Notes: a model not told the origin generated them from the sequence alone. 16,028 bases of DNA from Prevotella sp. UBA1104 (GCA_002314055.1 DCBP01000051.1:1-16028), one strand, 5' to 3'. Shown: positions 1-7,991, counted from the first letter of the stretch. A program made the numbers and translations.

Positions 1-23
1 GACTTGAATATCTGAATTCTTCT

Positions 24-122
24 GTAATAAGTAACTTTGCACCACCAAATTTTCGTAAAGTAACCCCACCCCCAAAAAGGGAAACTGCTCCGCCCCTGGA
101 AGGGGAGGCGGGGGAGGGGAAG
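24..122 (+). repeat. Dispersed ~100-bp repeat, copy 1 (direct, upstream of DUF559 gene)
   Basis: This stretch matches 681-780 almost base for base. Both begin with GTAATAAGTAACTT, continue through CAAATTTTCGTAAAGTAACC, and end in a GC-rich core (78-122) with the short hairpin CCCCT-gga-AGGGG followed by a G-rich run. The left part contains TAACTTTG (32-39), which resembles a Bacteroidota -7 promoter box. No good -33 element was seen 19 bases upstream, so promoter activity is only a possibility. Confidence 0.85.
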
Positions 123-203
123 AAAAAAATAAAATTAAAAGAAAAACCATCCCAATAGAGTACAAAACATTTCCTCGTTGAGTCAAATAAAGAAACTTTC
201 ACT

Positions 204-596
204 ATGTCGCACAATACCATACACTACAATGCCAAGGCAAATGCCATGCGAAGAAATATGACACCAGCAGAAGTTGTGGTATGGCAGTATCTGCGTCGAA
301 AGGCATTAGGGGTGTATTTCCGAAGACAATGTCCTGTAGGGGAATATATCCTCGATTTCTATAGCAGCGACATAAAGTTATGTATCGAACTTGACGGAGA
401 TGTTCATAGCAGTTCCTCTGCTTTTGAATACGATGAGCGACGTACTGATTATCTTAATTCTCTTGGTATCACTGTTCTTCGATACGACAATTCCGTTGTG
501 TTCAATAATATAGATGCTATATTGGATAGCATATCTTCGTTGGTTAAAAATCCTCGCTTTATAAAAGGCGATTGCAGGAATGCGATACTTACTTAG
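204..596 (+). CDS. DUF559 domain protein (Vsr/restriction-endonuclease-like fold), 130 aa
   Basis: The product is a small DUF559-family protein. This family is related to Vsr-type very-short-patch-repair endonucleases and the PD-(D/E)XK-like nuclease fold. Almost the whole length is the domain. Residues 18-30 carry the opening motif (MTPAE...W..L). Residues 39-53 read FRRQCPVGEYILDFY, with D51 as a likely metal ligand. IELDGDVH at 61-68 has E62, D64 and H68 as candidate active-site residues. DERR (77-80) and a GITVLRYDN strand (88-96) follow, so the set looks complete. The ATG at 204 puts the domain start where the family expects it; there is no Shine-Dalgarno motif, only A-rich sequence. The gene stands alone and is bracketed by GC-rich repeats (24-122, 619-663, 681-780), which suggests repeat-associated mobility. 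The true substrate is unknown. Confidence 0.85.
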   Translation: MSHNTIHYNAKANAMRRNMTPAEVVVWQYLRRKALGVYFRRQCPVGEYILDFYSSDIKLCIELDGDVHSSSSAFEYDERRTDYLNSLGITVLRYDNSVVFNNIDAILDSISSLVKNPRFIKGDCRNAILT

Positions 597-618
597 TGCT
601 TTTAATTCTGGTTTATTT

Positions 619-663
619 CTTCCCCTCCCCCGCCTCCCCTTTCAGGGGCGGAGCGGTTTCCCT
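619..663 (-). repeat. Inverted copy of the 45-bp GC-rich repeat core
   Basis: Read on the - strand this matches the cores at 78-122 and 736-780 with only one or two differences. It starts 22 bases after the DUF559 stop codon. With the copy at 736-780 it can form a long inverted repeat (about 45 bp arms, about 72-nt spacer). With the copy at 78-122 it brackets the DUF559 gene. It could also act as a transcription end for that gene, although no clear T-run follows. Confidence 0.85.
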
Positions 664-680
664 TGGCCGCTAAGGACTTT

Positions 681-780
681 GTAATAAGTAACTTAGCATC
701 ATCAAATTTTCGTAAAGTAACCCCACTCCAAAAAAAGGGAAACTGCTCCGCCCCTGAAAGGGGAGGCGGGGGAGGGGAAG
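681..780 (+). repeat. Dispersed ~100-bp repeat, copy 2 (direct, downstream of DUF559 gene)
   Basis: This is the second direct copy of the unit at 24-122. Homology begins sharply at GTAATAAG and runs to the end of the G-rich core at 780, with scattered substitutions and one indel in an A-run. The -7-like box of copy 1 (TAACTTTG) reads TAACTTAG here, so any promoter in this copy would be degraded. Confidence 0.85.
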
Positions 781-823
781 ATTAAGAAGAAGATTAAGAA
801 GAAGATTAAGGGGAAGATTAAAA
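778..823 (+). repeat. 12-bp tandem repeat (AAGATTAAGAAG)
   Basis: Two exact copies (778-789, 790-801) are followed by a third with the last three bases changed (802-813) and a partial fourth (814-823). The array starts directly at the end of the GC-rich repeat and lies upstream of the riboswitch promoter. It is non-coding and purine-rich on this strand, and probably a slippage-prone microsatellite. Confidence 0.8.
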
Positions 824-889
824 ATCAAAACGTCCATAATACAGTTTCTTTATAAAATATTGTGAAGAGTCTTTTATTTCCCTTTTTTA

Positions 890-920
890 TTTGCAATTAA
901 TTTTTATTTGACTATCTTTG
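890..920 (+). promoter_or_regulatory. Bacteroidota-type promoter for the riboswitch transcript
   Basis: TTTG at 890-893 is followed by exactly 19 bases and then TATCTTTG at 913-920. This matches the -33 / -7 consensus (TTTG-N19-TAnnTTTG) of the primary sigma factor of Bacteroidota. The transcript would start near 926, giving a leader of roughly 370 nt that contains the whole cobalamin riboswitch. Confidence 0.85.
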
Positions 921-983
921 CATCGTCTAATAGCTTTCATAAAAAGTATCTAATACTTTTATATCAAAAGCAAGAAAAAGAGA

Positions 984-1163
984 CACGCAAGCGGTTCGCC
1001 TCGTTAAACAGGCGATTAAAAGGGAATCGGGTGGAAATCCCGGACAGTCCCGCTGCTGTGAGCCGCCCTTATCTACGGGTTCAGACACAAGAAGCCACTG
1101 CACTATTGTTGGGAAGGCGTCTGAAAATCCCGGGCGGCAAGTCAGAAGACCTGCCATTGCGGT
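984..1163 (+). promoter_or_regulatory. Cobalamin (vitamin B12) riboswitch
   Basis: The characteristic conserved blocks occur in order. P1 can form between CGCAA (986-990) and TTGCG (1157-1161). A CGCCT/AGGCG hairpin follows (P2). Next come the AAAAGGGAA junction, a GGTGGAAATCCCGG segment, CAGTCCCGCTGCTGTGA, GCCACTG (1094-1100), GGGAAGGCG (1111-1119), and the B12 box AAGTCAGAAGACCTGCC (1139-1155). In this class, adenosylcobalamin or a related cobamide binds the leader and lowers expression of the downstream gene. Here that gene is the 2182-aa surface protein starting at 1295, so its production should rise when B12 is scarce. Confidence 0.93.
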
Positions 1164-1212
1164 GAAATGACATTCGGAGTAACCTTAAATTGCAAAGAAC
1201 GGGAATTTCAAG

Positions 1213-1274
1213 TCTTCAGTGCTTCGAGGAAGGCGCCAGAAGATGAATGATGTTGGAGAAACATTAATTCATTC
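1213..1274 (+). promoter_or_regulatory. Possible expression platform of the riboswitch (two hairpins before the start codon)
   Basis: Between the riboswitch core and the ATG at 1295 two foldable segments are visible. The first pairs TCTTC (1213-1217) with GAAGA (1239-1243) and encloses a small CTTC-gag-GAAG hairpin (1222-1232). The second pairs GAATGA (1245-1250) with TCATTC (1269-1274), extended by TGTT against AACA. No T-run follows either hairpin, so control of translation fits better than termination. This comes from eye-folding only. Confidence 0.4.
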
Positions 1275-1294
1275 ATTAACTTCAATAAACCAAA

Positions 1295-4200
1295 ATGCAA
1301 AAAAAGTACAGTTATCTGATGCTGGCACTTGTTTTGTCGATGCTTTGGCTGCCATTGCAGCTTATGGCGCAAGACGATGCGAACACAGTGCTACAGCCAC
1401 AGTTTGGCAAGCAGACAGTAACGGTTGCTACCGGGCAGGAGATTACCTTCTACGACCCTAAGGGTACGGGAAGCATATCTGCTACCTCCTCCAACAACAC
1501 ACAGTCGCTTACCGTGTTTAAACCAGCCGAGGCAGGCATGTCCGTACAAATCACGTTTGAGAGTTTCGACGTGAAACCGTACAACGCCAACTATCCCGCC
1601 TACGTAAACGTGTATAACGGAGAGGCAGATGCCGACAACTCCTTCACCTTCGCCACAACAACATCCGAGGTGGCAAGCAACCTTACGCTTCCTGCGGGTG
1701 ATGTGTTGGAGCAGTTGTCGGGCACCCTCAGTTCGCCCAAGACTTACTATTCAACAGCAACAGACGGGGCACTGTCGGTAGGCTTCCTCTATCGCGATGC
1801 AACAAAGAGCGACGGTTGGGTGGCAAAGGTGAAATGCGTTAAGCTCGAGAACATGACAGTTACGGGAGCCGGCTCGCAGTATACCAACGTCGTTGCCTCG
1901 CCAAAGAGCAAGACCAACGTAAACCTTGCCGGAGCATACGTAACGGCAAGCGGACTGCTCAATGCAGACCATTTGAAAACCGTAAGCTTTAAACTTACGA
2001 AGAATGAGGGAAGCATGATAGACCCTCTGTCGCTGAAGCTGTATTCAGGCAGTAGCGTCTCGTATAAAGGGGCTACTGCAATAGAGACAACAGTTGCCGA
2101 AAGCAACGGCATATATACCTTCTCTCTCGACAAGGCTTTGAGCGACGGAAAGAACGAATTCACCATCGTTGGCGACATCACAGGCGGCGAAGTGGGAAAC
2201 AAGGTAAAGGTTGACATCACAGGAATCACGACCACCGCACTTCCCGACGGCGTAAACCCATTCACCGTAGCAGATGCCGTGGAGGTGGAGAACCCGGCAA
2301 TCGTAATGATTGGTTCCGAGGAACAGACGGTTGACGTTGGAGATACTCCGCTCAACTTCTACGACGACGGAGGTATCGACGGACAGATTGACAAAAACTT
2401 CAAGTCGGGCAAGATTACCTTCAAGCCTGCTGATACCGACAAGAAGGTGATGATAGACTTCACGAAGATGGCTCTTGCCACGGGAACTATTTATTGCCAG
2501 CAGCTTCACGTATACAACGGCAGTGAGGTATCGGCAGACAATCTGCTGAAGACCTTCCTTGGAACGGAGACAGGCAAGGTGCGCTCTACGGCAGCCGACG
2601 GCACACTGACCGTAGTATTCGAGAGCAATGCCTACAACACCGGCGACGGATGGGAAGCTACCGTATCGCAGTTTACTCCACAGCCAATGAAGGTTACAGC
2701 CATCGAGACAACGCAGATTACTACAGGCACAGTATGCGCCGGGGATAAGGACCAGCAGATTCTCAAGTTCAACATCAAGACAGAAGAAACTTCGCCGGCA
2801 CTGACAACAAAGAAGTTTGCCTTCACAGCAAACGGAACAAGTGAACAGGCAACGAAGGCTATCCTATACTATACTAAAGCAACCGATACCTTCGCCACAA
2901 CAACAAAGGTTGGCGAGGCTGACGTAACGGCAGATGCATTCGAGATTACGGCAAGCAATGAGGTATCGCTCGTTGAGGGCAACAACTTCTTCTGGCTCGC
3001 CTACGACATCAACGAGATGGCACTCAACGGACAGAAGATTGACGCAGCAATAACGTCTGCCACTCTCAGCGACGGCGTGCACACAGTGGAGAACGGGAGC
3101 CCTGAGGGCGACCGCACTGTGGAGAACATTATCCTCTCGCAGAAAGACCAGGGCACAGTAACGAAGAAAGTGAACGGCTCTATAACCTTCAAGCCAAAGA
3201 GTGCATCTTCATACGGCGAATACTACGAGGGCGGCTACGACGACCGTATCAATGTTTTCGTTCCTATGCACGAGAATATGGTTTGCCAGATTGACTTTTC
3301 TAAATTCAATCTCTATTATTCAAGCTACAGCAGCGACCATGCTTCGCTCAAGGTTTACAGCGGCAACGGCACTACAGGCGAACTGCTTTGGGAGAGCACC
3401 AAGGACACCAAGACTACGGGTCCTGGCAATACTTTGCGCTCAACGACAGAAGATGGCGCTCTGACCGTAGTGTTCAATGCCGGACAGTCAAGCAATTACT
3501 CTTACGACGGCTTCACGGCAACAGTAAGCGAATACCTGTCGCAGCCGATGAAAGTAACGGCAACAGAGGTGGCTCAGTCGGCAAAGAGCATTGCCGGCGT
3601 TGGCGAAAAGAATGTAGACCTGCTTACTCTCAACGTGGCAACGACTGGCAACAAGGACATCAAGTCGCTGTCTGCCGTTACCGTCAATCTGAAGAACTCC
3701 GAGAAAATCGTCTCCAAGGTAAGCCTCTATGCTCTAACAAAGGCTGAAGATGTGCTTGCTGCCGATGCAGAGGCAATTGCTTCTGCCGATATCGACGGCA
3801 CTGCTAATGAAACGACTCTTACTCTTACGGAACCGAAGAATCTCTCAGAGGGCAACAACTACTTCCGCATCCGCTGCGACATCTCTTCTGATGCCAAGTC
3901 GGGCAATGTGGTTGACATGGCTGTCAAGTCTATTACTGTTGGCGGCGAAGCTATAACAGTAGAAAGCGGCGACCCGGAAGGTGCTGTTGAGATAAAGAAT
4001 ATCTATAATCTGAAGTCTGGCGACAACGGCGAGGTGCTCATTGCCAACAACCAGCCGCTGATGTTCTACGACGACGGCGGTATCGACGGCAACTACTCTG
4101 AGAATTTCGAGGGCACTGTAACTTTCGCACCGAAGACTCCGGGCGAGAGCGTGAAGCTCACGTTCAAGGATTTTGAAGTAACTTATCAGGATAAGTTCAA

Positions 4201-7200
4201 TATATACGATGGCGGCGAGGTAAAGGAAACGGCAGACGCTACATATTCTAAGTACGACAAGCCGACATACTTCCTTTCTAACTCTGCCGACGGCAAGGTG
4301 ACGGTGAAGTTCACAACGAAATACTCCAATCCGGGTTTCGCCATCGAGGTTACCGCTTATCAGAAGCAGCCAATCACCATCAAGTCTGTCAGCACCACCG
4401 CTATTGCCCCGGCTACTACAACCAAGGGTGCAGAAACTCAGATGCTGAAGATTGCCGTAGAGGCAGAAGGCGATTTGAACCAGCTCGACATTCAGAAGTT
4501 CTCTGTTGCCTCTCTCGCTAACGTCAGCTCCGTTAATGTTTATGCCACGGGCACAAGCGAGCAGTTTGCTCCTGTTAATCTCTTCGGACAGGCTACAGCC
4601 GACAAGTCTTCGGTTGAGGGCTCTTACAAGATTTCACTGCCGGGAACTTACTACTTCTGGCTCACGGGCAACATCAGTACTGATGCTGCCGAGAATGCTA
4701 CGGCTACGGCTTCGGTTACTTCCGTAACGGGCAATGCCACAGAGACTGCCATCGGCGAGCCTCTCACGGCTTCGGCTACTGTTGCGAAGGGAGTGAGCGG
4801 AACGATTACCGTTGGCGCCGGTGCTGACTACGGCACTATCCAGGCTGCCGTTGACGCTCTGAAGGGCGGTATCGACGGACCGGTGGTTATCAACATCAAG
4901 CGCGGTATATACAACGAGAATGTCAATGTTCCTGAGATTCCGGGGACATCCGAGAAGAACACCGTAACGCTTCAGAGCGAGAGCGGCGACTGGCACGACG
5001 TGAAGATTTACTACGACACTTACAACGAACCGGCATACAGCGATGACAAGATGTCGGCTGAGTTCGGAACGTTCACCATTGCCGGTGCCGACTGGTTTAC
5101 GCTGCGCGGCGTTGAGGTTACAACTACCGACCAATCGTTCCCTGGCGTTATCCACATCAAGAACCAGAGTCGACATGTAACTATCGACAGCTGTTATGTT
5201 CATACTCCACTCACAGTAGAGTATCAGCAGGACATCAACCTTATATATACTTATGCCAAGAACGAGGCTTATCAGAACAACGACTATCTGACCGTTAAGA
5301 ACTGTCTGCTCGAGGGCGGATACATCGGTGTTCGCATGGGCGGAACCGGCACTGTGGTTCTGCCTAAGGAAGTTGGTGGAGTTATCGAGAATAACGTAAT
5401 CCGCAACCAGGGCACCAAGGCTATCTACTGCATGGACGAGCTGGGAGCCAAGATTCGATATAACCGTATCGAGAACGACCAGACTACTAAGGAGTTTTAT
5501 GGTTTCGACGGACAGCTTCGTGATGACTATAACGAAAGCTTCGAGATTGTAGGCAACAAGTTTAACTTCAATCTCTCTACTGCTTGCGACCCGATATCTA
5601 TGAGAACGATGAAGGGAACGGCAGAGGCTCCGGTTATCGTGGCAAACAACGAAGTTGTGGTTTGCAGCGACAACAGCGGTAGCTTCGGAATAAAGCTCGG
5701 CAGTGCATCGTCTAACGTGAACATCGCTTACAACACGGTGAACATCAACGGCAATGCCAAGTCTGCTGCCATGTATATCAACGACCTGAGCCTTGAGAAC
5801 GTTAAGATTCTCAACAATATCTTCATGAACCAGGCTGGCGGATATGCTTACCGCTATTATAAGGCTGAATGTGTGTCTCTGCCTAAGTATGCCAACAACG
5901 TGGCTTATACTTCGGGCGACGTGTTTGCCTATGACAAGACCGACATCGCATCTTATGACGAATGGAAGACGAAGTCTAACGAGACCGACGGACAGAATGT
6001 GCTCGTGGGCTTCTACGACAATGAGGACTTCCTTGCTCCTGTTGCTGCCGGAAACTTGCAGTCGGCTCTGCCTCTCGCCTATGTTACTAAGGATATTACC
6101 GACACTGAGCGCAATGCCGAGACTCCGACAATCGGTGCTTACGAGTTTGACGCTTATACCGACACTCCTGTTATGGCAGAGGGATACCCTGTTATCAGCA
6201 ACATCATGGACGAATCGGCGGATCTGAAAGTGAAGTTCAACCAGACTGGTATCGCTCAGTTCGTTGCCAAGGAGGCTACCGAGACAGCTCCTACTGCCGA
6301 AGAGGTTTCTGCATCAGAGATTACTCTCTCTGTATACAAGAACGAGGCTGCCACCGCAACGGTTGGCGGACTGGTGAAGGACAAGGAGTATATCATCTAC
6401 TCCGTAATGACCGGCGTGGGTGGCAAGATGAGCGAGGTCTATGCCTCAAGCAAGTTCGTTGCCGGCGGCGAGGTTATCAAGGAGATTCCTAACGTGAAGG
6501 TCGCTGCCGAGGCTACGGAGAGCGTTGAAGCTGGTTCTAATGCCGAACTTAAAGCTACGGTTAGCGAGGGGACTGCTCCATTCGCTATCTCTTGGACCAA
6601 CGGCAAGCACGAGGTGATTGCAACGGCAAATCTTGATGACTTCGGCTCGGCTACTTCTACTTATGCTCCTTCGGAGTGCGACCTGTATTATGTTACTGTT
6701 ACTGATACCAACGGAAAGACGGCAAGCGACACTTGTCGTGTAGCTGTTACAGGTGATGCTGTAACGGCTACGTTCGAGAATCTGTATCTTGACGAGAACA
6801 GCTTCTGGGCTGGTCCTGATACGAAGGGTACTCCTACCGAAGGACTTTATGGCGGAAATGATATCAACGGTTCGTTCGTGAGCGGTTCTTATCAGTTTAG
6901 CAACTCATTCAACGACCAGTATTCTTCATGGTACGGCTTCGCTTACTCTAACCGTACGGCGACAGACTTCAATACCATTACTCCAGACCAGTACAACTCT
7001 GTTGTGGGCAAGGGATACAATGATTCTGAGAACTTCGCCGTGGCTTATTCAAGTGGCGAAATAAAAGTGCTGAACAAACCTGTTGAGGGTGACGAAATCC
7101 GCGGATTCTACATCACCAACAATGCTTATGCCGTGAATACCATTGCATACGCTAAGCCTACTGACTATGCCCATAAGTTTGAGCAGGGCGACTTCCTGAA

Positions 7201-7843
7201 GGTTATCTTCACCGGTCATCATGCTGACGGTACGGATGCTAAAGTGGAATACTACTTGGCCGACTATCGCTCGTCGAAAGCTGCCGACCACTATTATCTC
7301 GATACTTGGCAGTGGGTAGACCTGCGCTCTTTGGGCAAGGTTACAAGCATTGACATCTCTTTCGACGGCTCTGACAAGGGCGGATTTGGAGTGAATACTC
7401 CTACTTACTTCTGTATGGACAACTTCAACGGTGAACGTATCGTTGCCGAGGCTACTACTCAGGTTGCCGGTGGCGAGGTAGACTTGAAGCAGTTCTTTAC
7501 TTTCGACGATGCTTCGGCTACGGTTTCTTATGCCTTTGCCGATGCTCTCCCGGAGGAACTTGCTCAGAATGTTTCGCTTTCTGCCGACGGAAAGCTCTCA
7601 ATCAAGAAGAATTTCTATGAGAAGTTTGATGTTACGGTGAGTGCTACGCAAAAGGGTAAGATTCAGTTTGTGAAGATTCCGTTTGACATTGTTAACGGTA
7701 TCAATGCCGTTGACGGTGAGAATGCTGACAGCAATGTTGCTGCCCGCTACAACATCGGCGGACAGAAGCTCAACGCTCGTCAGCGTGGCGTGAATATCAT
7801 TCGTACAACCACAGGCAAGATGCTGAAGGTGGGTGTGAGATAG
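1295..7843 (+). CDS. Giant B12-riboswitch-controlled surface/secreted protein: CUB-like and BNR-associated repeats, beta-helix, DUF4465
   Basis: This 2182-aa protein has an N-terminal signal peptide (about 1-26, ending LMAQ). There is no lipobox cysteine, so it is not a lipoprotein. Four CUB-like domains (about 35-182, 343-467, 616-755, 906-1030), two with FYDDGGIDG at F355 and F924, alternate with four domains like the BNR-repeat neuraminidase N-terminal domain (about 186-340, 466-615, 751-904, 1026-1166; motif EGNNFFWLAYDI). A right-handed parallel beta-helix (about 1167-1621), an Fn3-like module (to about 1724) and an Ig-like module (about 1728-1820) follow. DUF4465 spans about 1825-2047 with the motifs YYLADYR, WVDLRSLG and TPTYFCMDNF. 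A further beta-rich module ends in a 35-residue tail, YNIGGQKLNARQRGVNIIR and onward, resembling Bacteroidota C-terminal sorting tails. No catalytic sialidase or protease domain is seen. The riboswitch implies expression under B12 limitation; a role in binding cobamides or a B12 carrier is inference. It is transcribed alone. Confidence 0.85.
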   Translation: MQKKYSYLMLALVLSMLWLPLQLMAQDDANTVLQPQFGKQTVTVATGQEITFYDPKGTGSISATSSNNTQSLTVFKPAEAGMSVQITFESFDVKPYNANYPAYVNVYNGEADADNSFTFATTTSEVASNLTLPAGDVLEQLSGTLSSPKTYYSTATDGALSVGFLYRDATKSDGWVAKVKCVKLENMTVTGAGSQYTNVVASPKSKTNVNLAGAYVTASGLLNADHLKTVSFKLTKNEGSMIDPLSLKLYSGSSVSYKGATAIETTVAESNGIYTFSLDKALSDGKNEFTIVGDITGGEVGNKVKVDITGITTTALPDGVNPFTVADAVEVENPAIVMIGSEEQTVDVGDTPLNFYDDGGIDGQIDKNFKSGKITFKPADTDKKVMIDFTKMALATGTIYCQQLHVYNGSEVSADNLLKTFLGTETGKVRSTAADGTLTVVFESNAYNTGDGWEATVSQFTPQPMKVTAIETTQITTGTVCAGDKDQQILKFNIKTEETSPALTTKKFAFTANGTSEQATKAILYYTKATDTFATTTKVGEADVTADAFEITASNEVSLVEGNNFFWLAYDINEMALNGQKIDAAITSATLSDGVHTVENGSPEGDRTVENIILSQKDQGTVTKKVNGSITFKPKSASSYGEYYEGGYDDRINVFVPMHENMVCQIDFSKFNLYYSSYSSDHASLKVYSGNGTTGELLWESTKDTKTTGPGNTLRSTTEDGALTVVFNAGQSSNYSYDGFTATVSEYLSQPMKVTATEVAQSAKSIAGVGEKNVDLLTLNVATTGNKDIKSLSAVTVNLKNSEKIVSKVSLYALTKAEDVLAADAEAIASADIDGTANETTLTLTEPKNLSEGNNYFRIRCDISSDAKSGNVVDMAVKSITVGGEAITVESGDPEGAVEIKNIYNLKSGDNGEVLIANNQPLMFYDDGGIDGNYSENFEGTVTFAPKTPGESVKLTFKDFEVTYQDKFNIYDGGEVKETADATYSKYDKPTYFLSNSADGKVTVKFTTKYSNPGFAIEVTAYQKQPITIKSVSTTAIAPATTTKGAETQMLKIAVEAEGDLNQLDIQKFSVASLANVSSVNVYATGTSEQFAPVNLFGQATADKSSVEGSYKISLPGTYYFWLTGNISTDAAENATATASVTSVTGNATETAIGEPLTASATVAKGVSGTITVGAGADYGTIQAAVDALKGGIDGPVVINIKRGIYNENVNVPEIPGTSEKNTVTLQSESGDWHDVKIYYDTYNEPAYSDDKMSAEFGTFTIAGADWFTLRGVEVTTTDQSFPGVIHIKNQSRHVTIDSCYVHTPLTVEYQQDINLIYTYAKNEAYQNNDYLTVKNCLLEGGYIGVRMGGTGTVVLPKEVGGVIENNVIRNQGTKAIYCMDELGAKIRYNRIENDQTTKEFYGFDGQLRDDYNESFEIVGNKFNFNLSTACDPISMRTMKGTAEAPVIVANNEVVVCSDNSGSFGIKLGSASSNVNIAYNTVNINGNAKSAAMYINDLSLENVKILNNIFMNQAGGYAYRYYKAECVSLPKYANNVAYTSGDVFAYDKTDIASYDEWKTKSNETDGQNVLVGFYDNEDFLAPVAAGNLQSALPLAYVTKDITDTERNAETPTIGAYEFDAYTDTPVMAEGYPVISNIMDESADLKVKFNQTGIAQFVAKEATETAPTAEEVSASEITLSVYKNEAATATVGGLVKDKEYIIYSVMTGVGGKMSEVYASSKFVAGGEVIKEIPNVKVAAEATESVEAGSNAELKATVSEGTAPFAISWTNGKHEVIATANLDDFGSATSTYAPSECDLYYVTVTDTNGKTASDTCRVAVTGDAVTATFENLYLDENSFWAGPDTKGTPTEGLYGGNDINGSFVSGSYQFSNSFNDQYSSWYGFAYSNRTATDFNTITPDQYNSVVGKGYNDSENFAVAYSSGEIKVLNKPVEGDEIRGFYITNNAYAVNTIAYAKPTDYAHKFEQGDFLKVIFTGHHADGTDAKVEYYLADYRSSKAADHYYLDTWQWVDLRSLGKVTSIDISFDGSDKGGFGVNTPTYFCMDNFNGERIVAEATTQVAGGEVDLKQFFTFDDASATVSYAFADALPEELAQNVSLSADGKLSIKKNFYEKFDVTVSATQKGKIQFVKIPFDIVNGINAVDGENADSNVAARYNIGGQKLNARQRGVNIIRTTTGKMLKVGVR

Positions 7844-7870
7844 TATTCTACATGTGATTTTATATAAGTA

Positions 7871-7909
7871 AAATCCCCGGAACGCAGCGCAACCCGGTTC
7901 CGGGGATTT
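7871..7909. terminator. Strong hairpin terminator, probably shared by convergent transcripts
   Basis: AAATCCCCGGAAC (7871-7883) pairs perfectly with GTTCCGGGGATTT (7897-7909) around a 13-nt loop. It lies 27 bases after the stop of the giant + strand gene and about 80 bases beyond the stop of mlaF on the - strand. A-rich and T-rich ends on both sides make it usable in both directions. Confidence 0.85.
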
Positions 7910-7991
7910 CTTATTTAATACGTATTATTGCTGATTGATACAGGAAAACTTCGTTCGTATGAAACGCTACCGGTGTTTGCATGAAACGCTA

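Noticed and set aside
24..780. Insertion sequence
   Set aside because: There is no transposase motif, and no target-site duplication can be defined around the repeats. The locus is better described as repeats around a DUF559 gene.
778..823. CRISPR-like array
   Set aside because: The units are contiguous 12-mers with no unique spacers, so this is a microsatellite.
908..1165. 85-codon open frame across the riboswitch
   Set aside because: The bases are explained by conserved cobalamin riboswitch elements, and the frame starts inside the promoter region.
1219..1461. 80-codon open frame overlapping the start of the giant gene
   Set aside because: It is out of frame with the signal peptide of the giant protein and has no recognisable features.
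1789..2509. Antisense open frames of 188 and 154 codons inside the giant gene
   Set aside because: They are opposite strongly supported CUB/BNR-associated coding sequence and have no domain signs. Long frames without stops are expected opposite this codon usage.
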